A stretch of DNA of 64,000 bases from Oleiphilus messinensis (GCF_002162375.1 NZ_CP021425.1:248001-312000), one strand, 5' to 3'; counted from the stretch's first letter, positions 25,032 through 33,598 are shown. Numbers and translations are program-made. The notes: a model not told the origin generated them from the letters alone.

Positions 25032-25362
25032 AGTGTTCTATTTCCCTGATAATGCGTTTAAAACTAGCCGATACGGGCGAATTTGCTACCGGGTTTCCTG
25101 CAAAGCAGCAATCTCTTACATGAATTGCAGAGATATCTCACACGGTAGTGTCTAAAAATTCGGGTTCCAGTTTGTTATTCAGGGCGATACCATGGCATCA
25201 CAGGTATCAGGAAGCCAGCGTAGGGTGTTATTTACCAGTCCGTTGCAGTTACATTAGATGCGAATAATGAGCGGGTGGAATTTTCGGGCACGCTGGGTGG
25301 CGCGAAGTCGAGCATTTCATTTAAATGTTGTGAGCAGGGTATAAAATTTAAAAGGGACAAGT
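25032..25362. other. Intergenic stretch, no gene seen
   Basis: 331 bp between the glutaredoxin-like gene and the zinc-ribbon protein. No coding frame, strong hairpin or repeat was recognised. The ribosome-binding sequence AAAAGGG near 25350 belongs to the 25363 gene. Confidence 0.6.
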
Positions 25363-25695
25363 ATGGACAAGGTTGTTTGTGAAGATTGTGGAAAAAGTTG
25401 TATACCCAGATTATGGAATTACAGTCCGTTTCTAGGTGGCATATATTTCATACCAGTAAGGCATTTAAAAACGCAACATTTATGCGCGTTTTGCGGGATT
25501 TGTATGTATGAAACTGGTGGTGAAATTACTTTTATAGCAAAACTTATATTGTTGTATGTTCTTATACCATTACCACTAATGTATTTGATAGATGACCACA
25601 ATTTCCCAACGTGGGCTTATATTCTTTATGTATTAATAGTAACCGTGATTGCATTTGCAGCTAAAATTAAAGAAATGATCAAAAGGTTCACCTAA
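25363..25695 (+). CDS. Small membrane protein with N-terminal zinc ribbon, unknown function
   Basis: 110 residues, no family recognised. Two cysteine pairs near the N-terminus (CEDCGKSC and CAFCGIC, about 35 residues apart) suggest a zinc ribbon. Two adjacent membrane helices follow (LILLYVLIPLPLMYLI and WAYILYVLIVTVIAFAAKI) and a basic tail. It is AT-rich compared with neighbouring genes. AAAAGGG lies upstream of the ATG. It sits at the left border of the repeat-rich accessory zone. Confidence 0.65.
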   Translation: MDKVVCEDCGKSCIPRLWNYSPFLGGIYFIPVRHLKTQHLCAFCGICMYETGGEITFIAKLILLYVLIPLPLMYLIDDHNFPTWAYILYVLIVTVIAFAAKIKEMIKRFT

Positions 25696-25725
25696 TCGGG
25701 TAGCCGGAGGTATCTAGCCTCCAGC

Positions 25726-25763
25726 CCCCACAACACCTTGCATGCCCGCGTGGTGTTGTGGGG
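25726..25763 (+). terminator. Strong hairpin, probable terminator of the zinc-ribbon gene
   Basis: Perfect 12-bp arms CCCCACAACACC (25726-25737) and GGTGTTGTGGGG (25752-25763) with a 14-base loop, about 30 bp after the 25695 stop. The T run behind it is weak (CGTTTC), so it may instead be a repeat or an RNA-stabilising structure. Confidence 0.5.
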
Positions 25764-26096
25764 CGTTTCACTCAGGGTCGTGAAGCCCCGTTCAACCATC
25801 ATGCAGAACATAATGACCCTCAGATTTAAGAGATTTCAACGATTGAGCCTGTTGAATTCCAGGGGGGGCGTAGAGCTGCGCCATGGGTCTTTACTGGCAA
25901 TCCCACAAGTGACTGAGACTTGCAGTTTGGCAATGCCTGTCCAATCGAGCGACGATGCGGTAGTAAGGCGTATCGGTTACCGATACTAGGCGATTTCCGG
26001 GTAAATTCATGGCAAAATTCTTTTTGCTATTGGGCGATAAGCGAGTTTGCAGATATGCTGAACGAACTATACTGTCAGTCCGCAAGAGTTGAGATT

Positions 26097-26126
26097 GTGA
26101 TGGGCATATCTGTCCTCGATGTTGCG
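26097..26126 (+). repeat. Dispersed repeat R1, diverged copy
   Basis: Has the R1 form GTGATGGGCAT, then ATCTGTCCTCGATGTTGCG, differing at four positions from the consensus seen at 27958. It lies 91 bp before the pentapeptide gene. Confidence 0.7.
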
Positions 26127-26217
26127 ACATAGCTTTGCGAGTAATCTGATCCACCATGGAAAAGACGTTCGCCTTATACAACGACTGTTAGGTCAACTAA
26201 AAACGTAAAAGGAAGAC

Positions 26218-27684
26218 ATGATGGGGAGGACGTTACGGGGCCAGGAAGCCTTCAACCTTTTTCAACAGGGCAAAGAAGCGTGGAACTGCTTTATTGATGA
26301 ACAGGACGTGACGAAAGTCGATTTTAGGGGAGTGACGTTTTCGAGGGCTTTGGAATTGAAGGTGCTATCGATCAGCTTCAGGGGGTTTGTGTTCCCGGAA
26401 GTACGTTTTGAAACTCTGAACTTCGATAGTCTTAGCACGATTGACTTCAGTGAGGCTATTTTCAGGGGGAACGCTTATTTTAGCGGGGTGATGTTTCCTG
26501 TCGGTAAACTTTTGTTTAGCGGAGCGTGTTTTAAGCAGGCTGCAGTCTTTAGTCTATCGAGTTTTCAAGGCGGTGCAGATTTTTCTGAAGCTGAGATTGA
26601 AATAGGAGTATTTGACAAAACGAAATGGCTTCGAGAAGGAGATGTCTCATTTAACGGTGCAAGAGTCGGTGGATTAAATTTTACGGATTCAGAAGGTATC
26701 GCGCGTATCGAGTTCTATTTCGGCTTTCGAAGTTGCAATTCAGGCATAGACTTTTCAAACTCCACTTTCCATGAGATTCAGATTCAAGTCCCGACCCCTG
26801 TGTTAATCGACCATTTGCGATTTGATTGTGTGAAAGTTCATCAGGAATGTGTGCTGAATAATCTTACTGCACTTCATATCAGTATGAGAAATTGCGATTT
26901 CAATGGGAACTTTATGCTCGGTGATCTCGTGGTCAAGAGACTGGACTGCGCCGGGTCAAAATTCGAAAGAAATGCAGATTTTCACAATATCGCTGTAAAA
27001 ACCTATATCGATTTCAACGGCTGTAGCTTTTCGCACCCAGTGGCAATCGACGGTATTCGCCTTGGGGATCCCATCGGTTGGGGCGAGTTCGGCACTCAAT
27101 CCGCACTGAGTCAATCCCTATCCAGTATCAAAAAGCGCTTTTTTATGGAGGAAACTGAGCCTCATAACGAAATTGAACTTGCTGAGATTGCTGAGTATGC
27201 CCGATCTTATCGACGCTTAAAGCAGCTTGCTGCGGAATCCGATAACCATAGCTTGGAACTGGATATGTTCGCCCTGGAGTTGAAGGCCTCCAGGTGGTTA
27301 AAAGCAGAATGGTGGGCACGTATTCCCTATGATCTCTATGCGTTATTCAGTGACTATGGACGTAGTTTACTCCGACCGGTTGTGGGGTTGTTTATCTTTT
27401 GGATCTTATTCTCCCTCGTTTATATGGGGTGTGCGGCCAGCAGTTCGCGGTCGGATTTCATGGGGCAATGGAGTGCCGGCCTGTTGTTATCGCTGGCACA
27501 ATCCGTCCCGTTTCTGACCTGGCATCGCACGGCAAAATCGGAAGCGCTGGCGGTACTTTATCCGGCGGCAGGTGGGTTTGATGTGCCCTGGATTGTACAT
27601 CTCGCGGCGGTCTCCCAGTCGATTCTGGCCGTCATCTTCATTTTTCTGCTGGGTCTGGGGATCCGGAATCGATTCCGGATATAG
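26218..27684 (+). CDS. Pentapeptide-repeat membrane protein
   Basis: 488 residues. From ~30 to ~290 the protein is a series of degenerate five-residue repeats centred on Phe/Leu (VDFRGVTFS, IDFSEAIFRG, ADFSEAEIE, CDFNGNFML, IDFNGCSFS), which form a quadrilateral beta-helix. A charged helical region (~325-380, EIAEYARSYRRLKQLAAESD) follows. The C-terminal ~110 residues hold two or three membrane helices (VVGLFIFWILFSLVYMGC and VSQSILAVIFIFLLGLG). This repeat-plus-channel-like-tail layout is common in accessory pentapeptide proteins of unknown function. R1 repeats flank the gene on both sides, and its last codons are a perfect palindrome. Confidence 0.8.
   Translation: MMGRTLRGQEAFNLFQQGKEAWNCFIDEQDVTKVDFRGVTFSRALELKVLSISFRGFVFPEVRFETLNFDSLSTIDFSEAIFRGNAYFSGVMFPVGKLLFSGACFKQAAVFSLSSFQGGADFSEAEIEIGVFDKTKWLREGDVSFNGARVGGLNFTDSEGIARIEFYFGFRSCNSGIDFSNSTFHEIQIQVPTPVLIDHLRFDCVKVHQECVLNNLTALHISMRNCDFNGNFMLGDLVVKRLDCAGSKFERNADFHNIAVKTYIDFNGCSFSHPVAIDGIRLGDPIGWGEFGTQSALSQSLSSIKKRFFMEETEPHNEIELAEIAEYARSYRRLKQLAAESDNHSLELDMFALELKASRWLKAEWWARIPYDLYALFSDYGRSLLRPVVGLFIFWILFSLVYMGCAASSSRSDFMGQWSAGLLLSLAQSVPFLTWHRTAKSEALAVLYPAAGGFDVPWIVHLAAVSQSILAVIFIFLLGLGIRNRFRI
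27661..27680. repeat. Perfect 20-bp palindrome at the 3' end of the pentapeptide gene
   Basis: ATCCGGAATC followed directly by its reverse complement GATTCCGGAT, encoding the last residues of the protein and ending two bases before its stop codon. It could form a cruciform or an mRNA 3' hairpin; R1 follows immediately. Confidence 0.8.
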
Positions 27685-27714
27685 AGATGGGCATGCCTGT
27701 CTTTGATGTTTCGC
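27684..27714 (+). repeat. Dispersed repeat R1
   Basis: GAGATGGGCATGCCTGTC, then TTTGATGTTTCGC, starting on the last base of the pentapeptide stop codon. Two or three differences from the copy at 27958. Confidence 0.8.
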
Positions 27715-27879
27715 AGCGCTACGCCTTTCAAAGGTTTTAGGTCGCAATCCAGAAAGCTGGCTCATTATGCAAGACAGCTACGATTTATGGCTTGCCAAGA
27801 AGTCTGTAAATCTTGGCAAGCTTCATAAGTTGGATTTCGGAGCCGTAGTATAACAAAACAATGCACTGGAGCCTGCTAC

Positions 27880-27988
27880 GGCACAACGTGGACAGGCATA
27901 AAATCGTATCAAATTTTAAACTTACAAGTGCAAAAATCGGTAAACTGCAAATGCAATGTGATGGGCATGCCTGTCCTTGATGTTTCGC
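27880..27988. repeat. Complete 109-bp repeat unit with inverted ends
   Basis: Opens with GGCACAACGTGGACAGGCAT (27880-27899) and closes with R1, GTGATGGGCATGCCTGTCC plus TTGATGTTTCGC (27958-27988). GGACAGGCAT and ATGCCTGTCC are perfect inverted copies. The AT-rich interior (ATCGTATCAAATTTTAAAC) has a diverged relative at 29961-30010. The unit holds no gene and lies in the 317-bp gap between the pentapeptide and VasI-like genes. Confidence 0.75.
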
Positions 27989-28001
27989 AAGTCCCGTGGC
28001 A

Positions 28002-28496
28002 TTACTCAGTTTTGCAGTAAGATTTAATTTTTTGGTAGGCGGCAGACATACCCGAGAGATCCCAAACTCGGGTGATCGGATTGTCGTTATCATTATAGGT
28101 GCGAAGCGCGAAGGTGCTTGAAGATAGTAATTCCTTTAGAAAAGCCTTTTCAGCGTCGGGGCTATTTGGATACATGAGACCCGTACGCGATCTTGACGTT
28201 TGCCAGAATTTAGAGACTGGTGCATTCTTATCGAGCCGATAATCAACCTCTGCGCCTTCAAATTCACTAATATAGTCATTCATGCCAAAATATATAATCA
28301 GTTCTTCGCCTTCGCAATAAACGGTCAAAATCGAGCCCCAGTCACCATCGACTTCAATAAAGGCATTGTCTTCATCAGTAATTGGGTCGCTGCTAATCTG
28401 ATATCTCCACCCCTCAACTTCCCCCGAATCCTCTACCGCGAACACTGCGGCTGAAGTGGAGAGTAAAGCCGTTAGCAGCAATTGTTTAATCTTCAT
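28002..28496 (-). CDS. VasI/TagO-like secreted protein
   Basis: Exported protein of 164 residues from the ATG at 28496, which follows AAGGATTAAAATC; the frame is open to 28520. A signal peptide (MKIKQLLLTALLSTSAAVFA) precedes a domain whose order of motifs fits VasI/TagO: GWRYQISSDPITDED, a beta strand plus Cys (LTVYCEGEELIIYFG), VDYRLDKNAPVSKFWQTSRS, the helix KAFLKELLSSSTFALRT, and a terminal WDLSGMSAAYQKIKSYC. In type VI secretion clusters this family is an accessory periplasmic protein; no T6SS gene is present here, so it is an orphan in an accessory zone. The assignment rests on motif reading. Confidence 0.55.
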   Translation of the reverse strand: MKIKQLLLTALLSTSAAVFAVEDSGEVEGWRYQISSDPITDEDNAFIEVDGDWGSILTVYCEGEELIIYFGMNDYISEFEGAEVDYRLDKNAPVSKFWQTSRSRTGLMYPNSPDAEKAFLKELLSSSTFALRTYNDNDNPITRVWDLSGMSAAYQKIKSYCKTE

Positions 28497-28532
28497 GATT
28501 TTAATCCTTGTCTTATCCATGTATGCGGAACA

Positions 28533-28926
28533 CCCGCGTCATGATTGTAGCACGGCTTAGTTAGTTGCATTTTTAGGTAGTGATTGGCACAACGTGGACA
28601 GGCACATCCATGTGCTTTCGTAGTTAATGTTAGGCGCAGCAGCTGTTGATTGCGGTCAAAAAAGTGATAGAAATGAGAAATCTGGAGGGTTGGAAGCTAT
28701 CTGCGAAGCATGTGAAATATCGAGCTGTTCCCGCGTCATGATTGTAGCACGGCTTAGTTAGTTGCATTTTTAGGTAGTGATTGGCACAACGTGGACAGGC
28801 ACATCCATGTGCTTTCGTAGTTAATGTTAGGCGCAGCAGCTGTTGATTGCGGTCAAAAAAGTGATAGAAATGAGAAATCTGGAGGGTTGGAAGCTATCTG
28901 CGAAGCATGTGAAATATCGAGCTGTT
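28533..28926. repeat. Exact tandem duplication of 197 bp
   Basis: 28533-28729 is repeated at 28730-28926 without a visible difference. Each copy includes GGCACAACGTGGACAGGCA (28586 and 28783), the hairpin GCACAT-CC-ATGTGC, and GTTAGGC. It makes up most of the 550-bp gap between the VasI-like gene and the 266-residue secreted protein. No gene was seen. The lack of divergence implies a recent event or an assembly artefact. Confidence 0.92.
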
Positions 28927-29009
28927 AGGCGACTGCTAGTTACTTAGTATCATCAAATCGCGTATTCCGGCAAGTGAACACCTGATCTCCCCCGCATTGG
29001 GTTTTCAAC

Positions 29010-29040
29010 GTGATAGGCATGCCTGTCCTTGATGTTTCAC
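29010..29040 (+). repeat. Dispersed repeat R1
   Basis: GTGATAGGCATGCCTGTCC, then TTGATGTTTCAC, two differences from the copy at 27958. It ends six bases before the stop codon of the secreted protein encoded at 29047-29847. Confidence 0.8.
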
Positions 29041-29046
29041 TGTCAA

Positions 29047-29847
29047 TCATTCACTTCTGAGCTGCCATTCTTTTTTAGATTCATTGAATCGAAATAATAA
29101 GCGCCCCAACACTTCATCTTGACCAGAATAAACCTCAGAAACAATGACGATAATCTTTTTAACATCACAGCTCATCAATTTTTCTGCTAATACATCTGCA
29201 AGCAGATAACCGACTTCATCTTTTACCTCATTAGTTTGATCTAAAAGTCTATGAAATGTTTTGTATCGAACACTGTAGTGATCATCAATACACTCTTCCC
29301 TTTCTAAAAAAACTGCGTACTTATTTTCTAAAAAATATACGTTATCTCTATTTTCTTCACCCATGATTTGAGCCATTGGAGATTTCAACATCCTCCAAAG
29401 CTCTTTACTCCTCGAAGCATCACCCGTAACACCAATTGAAAATGAAAATGCTAATTTTTGATTTTCCACTGTTATTGTCTTCACCAATATAGCTCCATGA
29501 CCAATTTTGGAAAACTCACATTGGAACTTGAACTCCCGCTCTGCAGTAATCTCTTGAGTTGAGGATACCAATACAATTGCTGCAAAATTATCTTCATCCG
29601 TTTGCCTGCAATTTGTTACATTCCCAAAATACGTGAAAACTATATCAAGCTCCCTTTGCAAACGAACTTTATTAACAACACCAGAAATTTGATCAAAGTA
29701 AAACTGGTTTGCAAGACTAACGATATCTCTTTGATAAATAGCTTCTTTAAACCGTGTTAATTCAAATTCACTTGACACAGTCTCTGCGGAGAAAGAGACG
29801 ATGAATATACTAAACAGTAAAATCTGGAGAGTAATAACCTGCGACAC
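29047..29847 (-). CDS. Secreted protein of unknown function
   Basis: 266 residues, no family recognised. A signal peptide (LQILLFSIFIVSFSAETVSS) precedes a mixed alpha/beta protein. Three or four cysteines are scattered (NVTNCRQ, KFQCEF, EECIDD, KLMSCDV), so disulfides are possible. The C-terminus ends with VLGRLLFRFNESKKEWQLRS, a pattern seen in proteins that report a 'residual' strand after a conserved helix. AT-rich. R1 lies at its 3' end and a half-repeat (GACAGGCATAA, 29961) beyond its 5' end, like the VasI-like gene. Confidence 0.6.
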   Translation of the reverse strand: MSQVITLQILLFSIFIVSFSAETVSSEFELTRFKEAIYQRDIVSLANQFYFDQISGVVNKVRLQRELDIVFTYFGNVTNCRQTDEDNFAAIVLVSSTQEITAEREFKFQCEFSKIGHGAILVKTITVENQKLAFSFSIGVTGDASRSKELWRMLKSPMAQIMGEENRDNVYFLENKYAVFLEREECIDDHYSVRYKTFHRLLDQTNEVKDEVGYLLADVLAEKLMSCDVKKIIVIVSEVYSGQDEVLGRLLFRFNESKKEWQLRSE

Positions 29848-29917
29848 TCAAAAATCCTCCTATATCTATCAGTGAACATTGTTACAATGAGAATCCAGAG
29901 GGTGGCCTCATCTCGCC

Positions 29918-29960
29918 ACACATCCCGCACACATCCCGCACACATCCCGCACACATCCCA
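29918..29960. repeat. 11-bp tandem repeat, about 3.9 copies
   Basis: ACACATCCCGC three times in a row, then ACACATCCCA. It lies in a 393-bp gap (29848-30240) that otherwise holds a half R1-type repeat at 29961 and a hairpin at 30103; no gene was seen there. Confidence 0.9.
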
Positions 29961-30102
29961 GACAGGCATAACTGAAAACTCGATCAAATTATAAACTCAA
30001 ATATTTAAGAACCGGTATTCTGCACATGCGATATCGAGGACTCATCCAATCGGATGGTTAAACGTGGAGAACTTCGGGCTCTCCGTGAGGAGATAGTCAA
30101 AG

Positions 30103-30136
30103 CCTTTCCTATCTTGATCGGCGAGAGATAGAAAGG
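30103..30136 (-). terminator. Imperfect hairpin after the beta-propeller gene
   Basis: CCTTTCCTATCTT pairs with AGAGATAGAAAGG around GATCGGCG. It is located about 105 bp downstream of the gene ending at 30241. A possible terminator; the distance makes it uncertain. Confidence 0.35.
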
Positions 30137-30240
30137 GGGTTTCGATTGGAGAGCTTAGGCCGTGATTGTCCAGGGTTTTCATTGAGGGTTTTCGAAATCA
30201 CGAGATAGATTGAGTGCATAGTGCAGTGTTAGAAAGTGCC

Positions 30241-31476
30241 TCAATCGGTAAACCGGTAATACAACAACCATTCCGAAGATGAGTGCTTGAGGATTGATGG
30301 GTCTTGTACGCCCGGGGCGGTGGCTTGGAGTTCGTTCCAGGTCAGGCCGTTGTCGATGCTGACTCGAACTTCCAGGCCGGTGAGTTCTGCGTTGTACAGG
30401 CGTATTTCGTTGTTGTCTGATTGATAGTTGAGTTCCGGTATGCCGGGGGGGAAGTCCGCGATGATTTCATAGGACTCGTCATCGGTACTGTTGGCAATGT
30501 AAGTGCGAGACTCGTCTGTGAACGTGAGTAGCCAGGAACCATCATTCAGGTGAATGCCACTGGGGTTGAGTGCCCCGGTTTGTGCGATAATCTGTGTGGC
30601 GCTGGAGAAATGAATTCCGTCTGTGGATGTTGCGTAGTAGATGCCTTCATTTTCTGACCCACTTGCCGAGACTAAAGGATTGAAAAACAGCTGGTAACCC
30701 CCGTCCGATAAACGCAGTACATCCGGATCTACTGCTTGCGTATCGACTTGGCCATTGATTCTGACACAATTGAACGGCGTGACAGTGCCATCGTCGCTGA
30801 CTTGTGCGATGAAAATAGCGTGCTGGCCCGGTGAGCCGTTGACATAGTAAATCCAGGTTTTGTCATCCGGCCCGATGACGGCATCCGGTGCGGAAGCGTG
30901 TTCCAGCAGGACAGACTGGTCGCCACTGAAGTTCAATCCGTCTGTGGAAGTGGCTACAGCGAGCAGATGGTCATATGGACCCGGAGAAATAGGCGTCTCA
31001 TCCGTGGCAGACGGACAACTGGCATCGATTGTGTTCTCTGGATCATCCAGCGGTGTCTCGATGGCTTGCGGATTCATGCTTAGTGACTGGGTACCAAGTT
31101 GTGCTTGATTCAAACCGGTGAGCGTCAAGGTAGCTGATCCGTCCGAGAAGATTACCTGAACTGACTGGTTCAGCCCGAGGAATTGGGCGTTGACCAGATT
31201 ATCGCGATAAATCGAGATAATGGTGCCAGTGACCGAGAATTGATAACTCGCAAGCGGTTCCGTCAGCTCGAGTATTTCGATGTTACCGTCCAACTGGACA
31301 TACGAAGTATTGGCAATTGAGACCTTTTCTGTACCAGCTGCGCCAAACACCAAAGCTTCCGAGTTAACATTTAAACTGCCGTTTTCGGGAATAAAGAGGT
31401 TGGCAGCGGTACAGGGCTGGGAAAGCGTCGCCCACAAAAGAATAACTGTAGCGAACTGGTTTGAATTCAGAATCAT
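30241..31476 (-). CDS. Secreted beta-propeller protein, sialidase/GH43-like fold
   Basis: 411 residues with a signal peptide (ATVILLWATLSQPCTAA). The N-terminal ~130 residues form a beta-sandwich-like region with a 'SVQVIFSDGSATLTL' segment. The C-terminal ~270 residues repeat the propeller signature of glycosidases and sialidases: VATSTDGLNFSG, DDKTWIYYVNG, DPDVLRLSDGGYQLFFNP, YYATSTDGIHFSS and VQDPSILKHSSSEWLLYY. Asp-containing blade turns (APDAVIGPDDK, DPDVL, DPSIL) fit the five-bladed GH43-type fold, but I cannot assign catalytic acids. The substrate is unknown. It is the last gene before the IS607-like element. Confidence 0.65.
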   Translation of the reverse strand: MILNSNQFATVILLWATLSQPCTAANLFIPENGSLNVNSEALVFGAAGTEKVSIANTSYVQLDGNIEILELTEPLASYQFSVTGTIISIYRDNLVNAQFLGLNQSVQVIFSDGSATLTLTGLNQAQLGTQSLSMNPQAIETPLDDPENTIDASCPSATDETPISPGPYDHLLAVATSTDGLNFSGDQSVLLEHASAPDAVIGPDDKTWIYYVNGSPGQHAIFIAQVSDDGTVTPFNCVRINGQVDTQAVDPDVLRLSDGGYQLFFNPLVSASGSENEGIYYATSTDGIHFSSATQIIAQTGALNPSGIHLNDGSWLLTFTDESRTYIANSTDDESYEIIADFPPGIPELNYQSDNNEIRLYNAELTGLEVRVSIDNGLTWNELQATAPGVQDPSILKHSSSEWLLYYRFTD

Positions 31477-31708
31477 GATTACCCTGCCTTCGTGGCTGAA
31501 AAACGGGTGGTCTTTTTGTGATCTTTCTTGAGTATATGCAGTGTCACTCGAGCCATCAAGTGAGGGGGGCGAATGCCTTATTTCTGCAGTACTCGCTAGA
31601 CGGATGGCAGATTCACGGGGCTTTAACAGTTAACGAAATACTTGACTAAACCTACTCATACACAGTAACTTGTACAGTATTATTTTCTCATGGATGGAGG
31701 TGATGATT

Positions 31709-31921
31709 ATGGCTGAATTTCTATCGATTGGCGCTGCCGCTTTTCTGCTGGGTGTGGCTGTTTCCACCCTTCGTCGCTGGGAAAAAGAATCACGATTTTT
31801 CTCAGATTTCCGTACGCCTGGTGGCCATCGTCGTTACGCGCTTGAGAAACTTTTAGCCCTTTGTGGTCGGTCCACTGCTGATGAGCAACGCCGAACGATC
31901 TGTTATGCACGCGTCTCTTAA
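31709..31921 (+). CDS. IS607 TnpA fragment: MerR-type DNA-binding domain only
   Basis: 70 residues from the ATG at 31709, eight bases after a strong GGAGG. The MerR-like helix-turn-helix (SIGAAAFLLGVAVSTLRRWE, TPGGHRRYALEKL) is complete, and the protein ends in ICYARVS-stop. In IS607 transposases YARVS opens the serine-recombinase domain and holds the nucleophile, so about 130 residues of catalytic domain are missing. The stop is clean and tnpB begins 21 bp later. The fragment could not transpose the element but could still bind its ends, perhaps acting as a regulator. Confidence 0.8.
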   Translation: MAEFLSIGAAAFLLGVAVSTLRRWEKESRFFSDFRTPGGHRRYALEKLLALCGRSTADEQRRTICYARVS

Positions 31922-31942
31922 AAATCAACGAGCCATCGCCTA

Positions 31943-33598
31943 ATGGATACGCCAACGAAAACACTCACCTTTGAAACCCGGCTTGATTTGATTCATGAGC
32001 AGGATTCGGCATTGTGCCACTATGCCAAGTTGTGGAATCAAGTGAAGTTTCGTTGGTTTGCTAACTTACAAAAGCCTAAAGCCCAGCAATTGAGTCGTAC
32101 CCAGTTTATGCATGAAATGGGGATGCCGTTCAGCTATCGGGTATTTCAAGGCGTACGGCAAAGCATTAAAGGCTTAATCCAGTCTTACCAAACCAATCGA
32201 AACAACCGACTGGTGACGCTGGACGTTAAAATCAAACAGCTGGAGAAGACGCTCAACAAGCTAAATAAGCGCTGTGATCATGTTGCAGAGAAAGGCTGCC
32301 CGCAACAGGCGAAACAACTTCGCAACAGGTTACGACAGAAGGAAGTTAAACTGCGTCGTTGGCAGCGAAAGCAGGCCGCCTTGGTGGCCGAAAAACAGGA
32401 AAACAAAACACCGATTTGTTTCGGCGGTCGAAAGCTGCTGAAAGAGCGACAAACACTAAAATCCAATGAAGGGATCAGGGATTGGCAATGTCGCTGGCAC
32501 GAAGCGCGCCACCGTGAATTTCTATTAGTGGGTTCTCATGATGAATCCTGGGGCTGTCAAAATGCCCAGCTATCGCCCAGTGCGCAAGAAGATGCTTACC
32601 AGCTAAAACTCTTGGTGCCCCATCAATTACGCGCCACGTTCGGCACGACCATTAACATTGATCGCCTGCAATTCAAGCATGGTAAGGCGATGATTGCCCA
32701 AGCCGTTTGGCAAAATCAGGTTAAAAAGCACGATAAATCAATCAAAGGGCAATCCCTGAGTTTTCGATTTAAGCGAGACAAAAAGGGTTGGCGGTTACTC
32801 GTTAGCGTGGAAGTGGCAGGACCAACAGAGCAAGCAGAGTGGATCGATGCTGATCAAGGTGTCATTGGTGTGGATGTCAACCCGGATCACTTAGCGGTCG
32901 TCGAGCTGGATCGAAACGGTAACCCACTGCAACACCGAACGTTTGACTTACCGTTACACTATAAGAATGATGCTCAACGGGCAGCTATTATTGGGGATGC
33001 CGTACGCGACCTGATGGACTTTGCCGCACAGCAAAGTAAAGCAGTGGTGATTGAAAAGCTGGATTTTCAGCAGAAAAAACGGCAATACCAAAAGCAGGAT
33101 CACCCTCAGTATGCCCGCATGTTGAATGCCTTTGCTTACGGCAAGATCAAGGACTTGATTGAAACGCAAAGCATTAAACGCGGCATACGCCTTTATCACG
33201 TCAATCCGGCTTATACCTCATTATTGGGGCGGATGAAATATCGCGATCGACACGGTTTCTCAGATCACCATGCCGCCGCATTAGTGATTGGTCGTCGGCA
33301 TTATGGCTTTAAAGAAAAGCCGCCAAAACAACTCATTGGTATTAACGCGAAGGGTACCGTTAAGACCGAGCATCCGCCTGTAAGGATGGCGCTCGGGGAT
33401 TATCAGTATTACCACAAACTTCAGCGTTGGTACCAACCACTCGAAAAATCATTAGATTTTCTGAGTGGCTGGCGTCACTTTCGTCGTGTGAATCGGGTTA
33501 GTTACTCCGTTGAGGCTCGCCTTGATGGTAGACCGGGCATGAGTCCCGACTTGATTCAGGAAAGCACTACCTTGCTTTCCGCGCACCCTGCGCTGTAG
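31943..33598 (+). CDS. tnpB: TnpB-family RNA-guided nuclease lacking the zinc finger
   Basis: 551 residues, longer than usual TnpB (~400). The N-terminal half is helical and basic (RLRQKEVKLRRWQRKQAAL). The RuvC-like nuclease appears intact: RuvC-I IGVDVNPDHLAVVELDRNG (Asp), RuvC-II AVVIEKLDF (Glu), RuvC-III GFSDHHAAALVIGRR (Asp). The usual CxxC...CxxC zinc finger between RuvC-II and III is absent; that position reads NPAYTSLLGRMKYRDRHG. Proteins of this kind accompany IS607-type elements and are related to type V Cas nucleases. It follows the truncated tnpA by 21 bp and ends just before the right terminal repeat. Confidence 0.88.
   Translation: MDTPTKTLTFETRLDLIHEQDSALCHYAKLWNQVKFRWFANLQKPKAQQLSRTQFMHEMGMPFSYRVFQGVRQSIKGLIQSYQTNRNNRLVTLDVKIKQLEKTLNKLNKRCDHVAEKGCPQQAKQLRNRLRQKEVKLRRWQRKQAALVAEKQENKTPICFGGRKLLKERQTLKSNEGIRDWQCRWHEARHREFLLVGSHDESWGCQNAQLSPSAQEDAYQLKLLVPHQLRATFGTTINIDRLQFKHGKAMIAQAVWQNQVKKHDKSIKGQSLSFRFKRDKKGWRLLVSVEVAGPTEQAEWIDADQGVIGVDVNPDHLAVVELDRNGNPLQHRTFDLPLHYKNDAQRAAIIGDAVRDLMDFAAQQSKAVVIEKLDFQQKKRQYQKQDHPQYARMLNAFAYGKIKDLIETQSIKRGIRLYHVNPAYTSLLGRMKYRDRHGFSDHHAAALVIGRRHYGFKEKPPKQLIGINAKGTVKTEHPPVRMALGDYQYYHKLQRWYQPLEKSLDFLSGWRHFRRVNRVSYSVEARLDGRPGMSPDLIQESTTLLSAHPAL

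Larger units (their letters stand above)
25696..26217. other. Repeat-bearing intergenic region, no gene supported
   Basis: 522 bp with a strong hairpin near the left end and one diverged copy of the dispersed 'GCATGCCTGTCC' repeat at 26097. GTTAGGT, which resembles an integron-type core site, lies about 30 bp before the pentapeptide gene. Short open frames on both strands look like non-coding noise. Confidence 0.5.

Noticed and set aside
25891-26181. Leftward 96-residue frame and similar small frames over R1 repeats
   Set aside because: Its product shares only the translated repeat (GQICPS/GQACPS) with other frames; there is no ribosome-binding site or domain. Same for frames at 27487-27765 and 27785-28093.
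29918-29960. CRISPR-like repeats
   Set aside because: The 11-bp units are directly adjacent with no spacers and there are no cas genes; it is a simple tandem repeat.
25696-30240. Integron cassette array with attC sites
   Set aside because: GTTAGGC/GTTAGGT cores are present, but the matching RYYYAAC partners pair only partly (GCACAAC versus GCCTAAC), the spacing differs between sites, and there is no integrase or attI in the window. Kept only as a repeat-bracketed module hypothesis.
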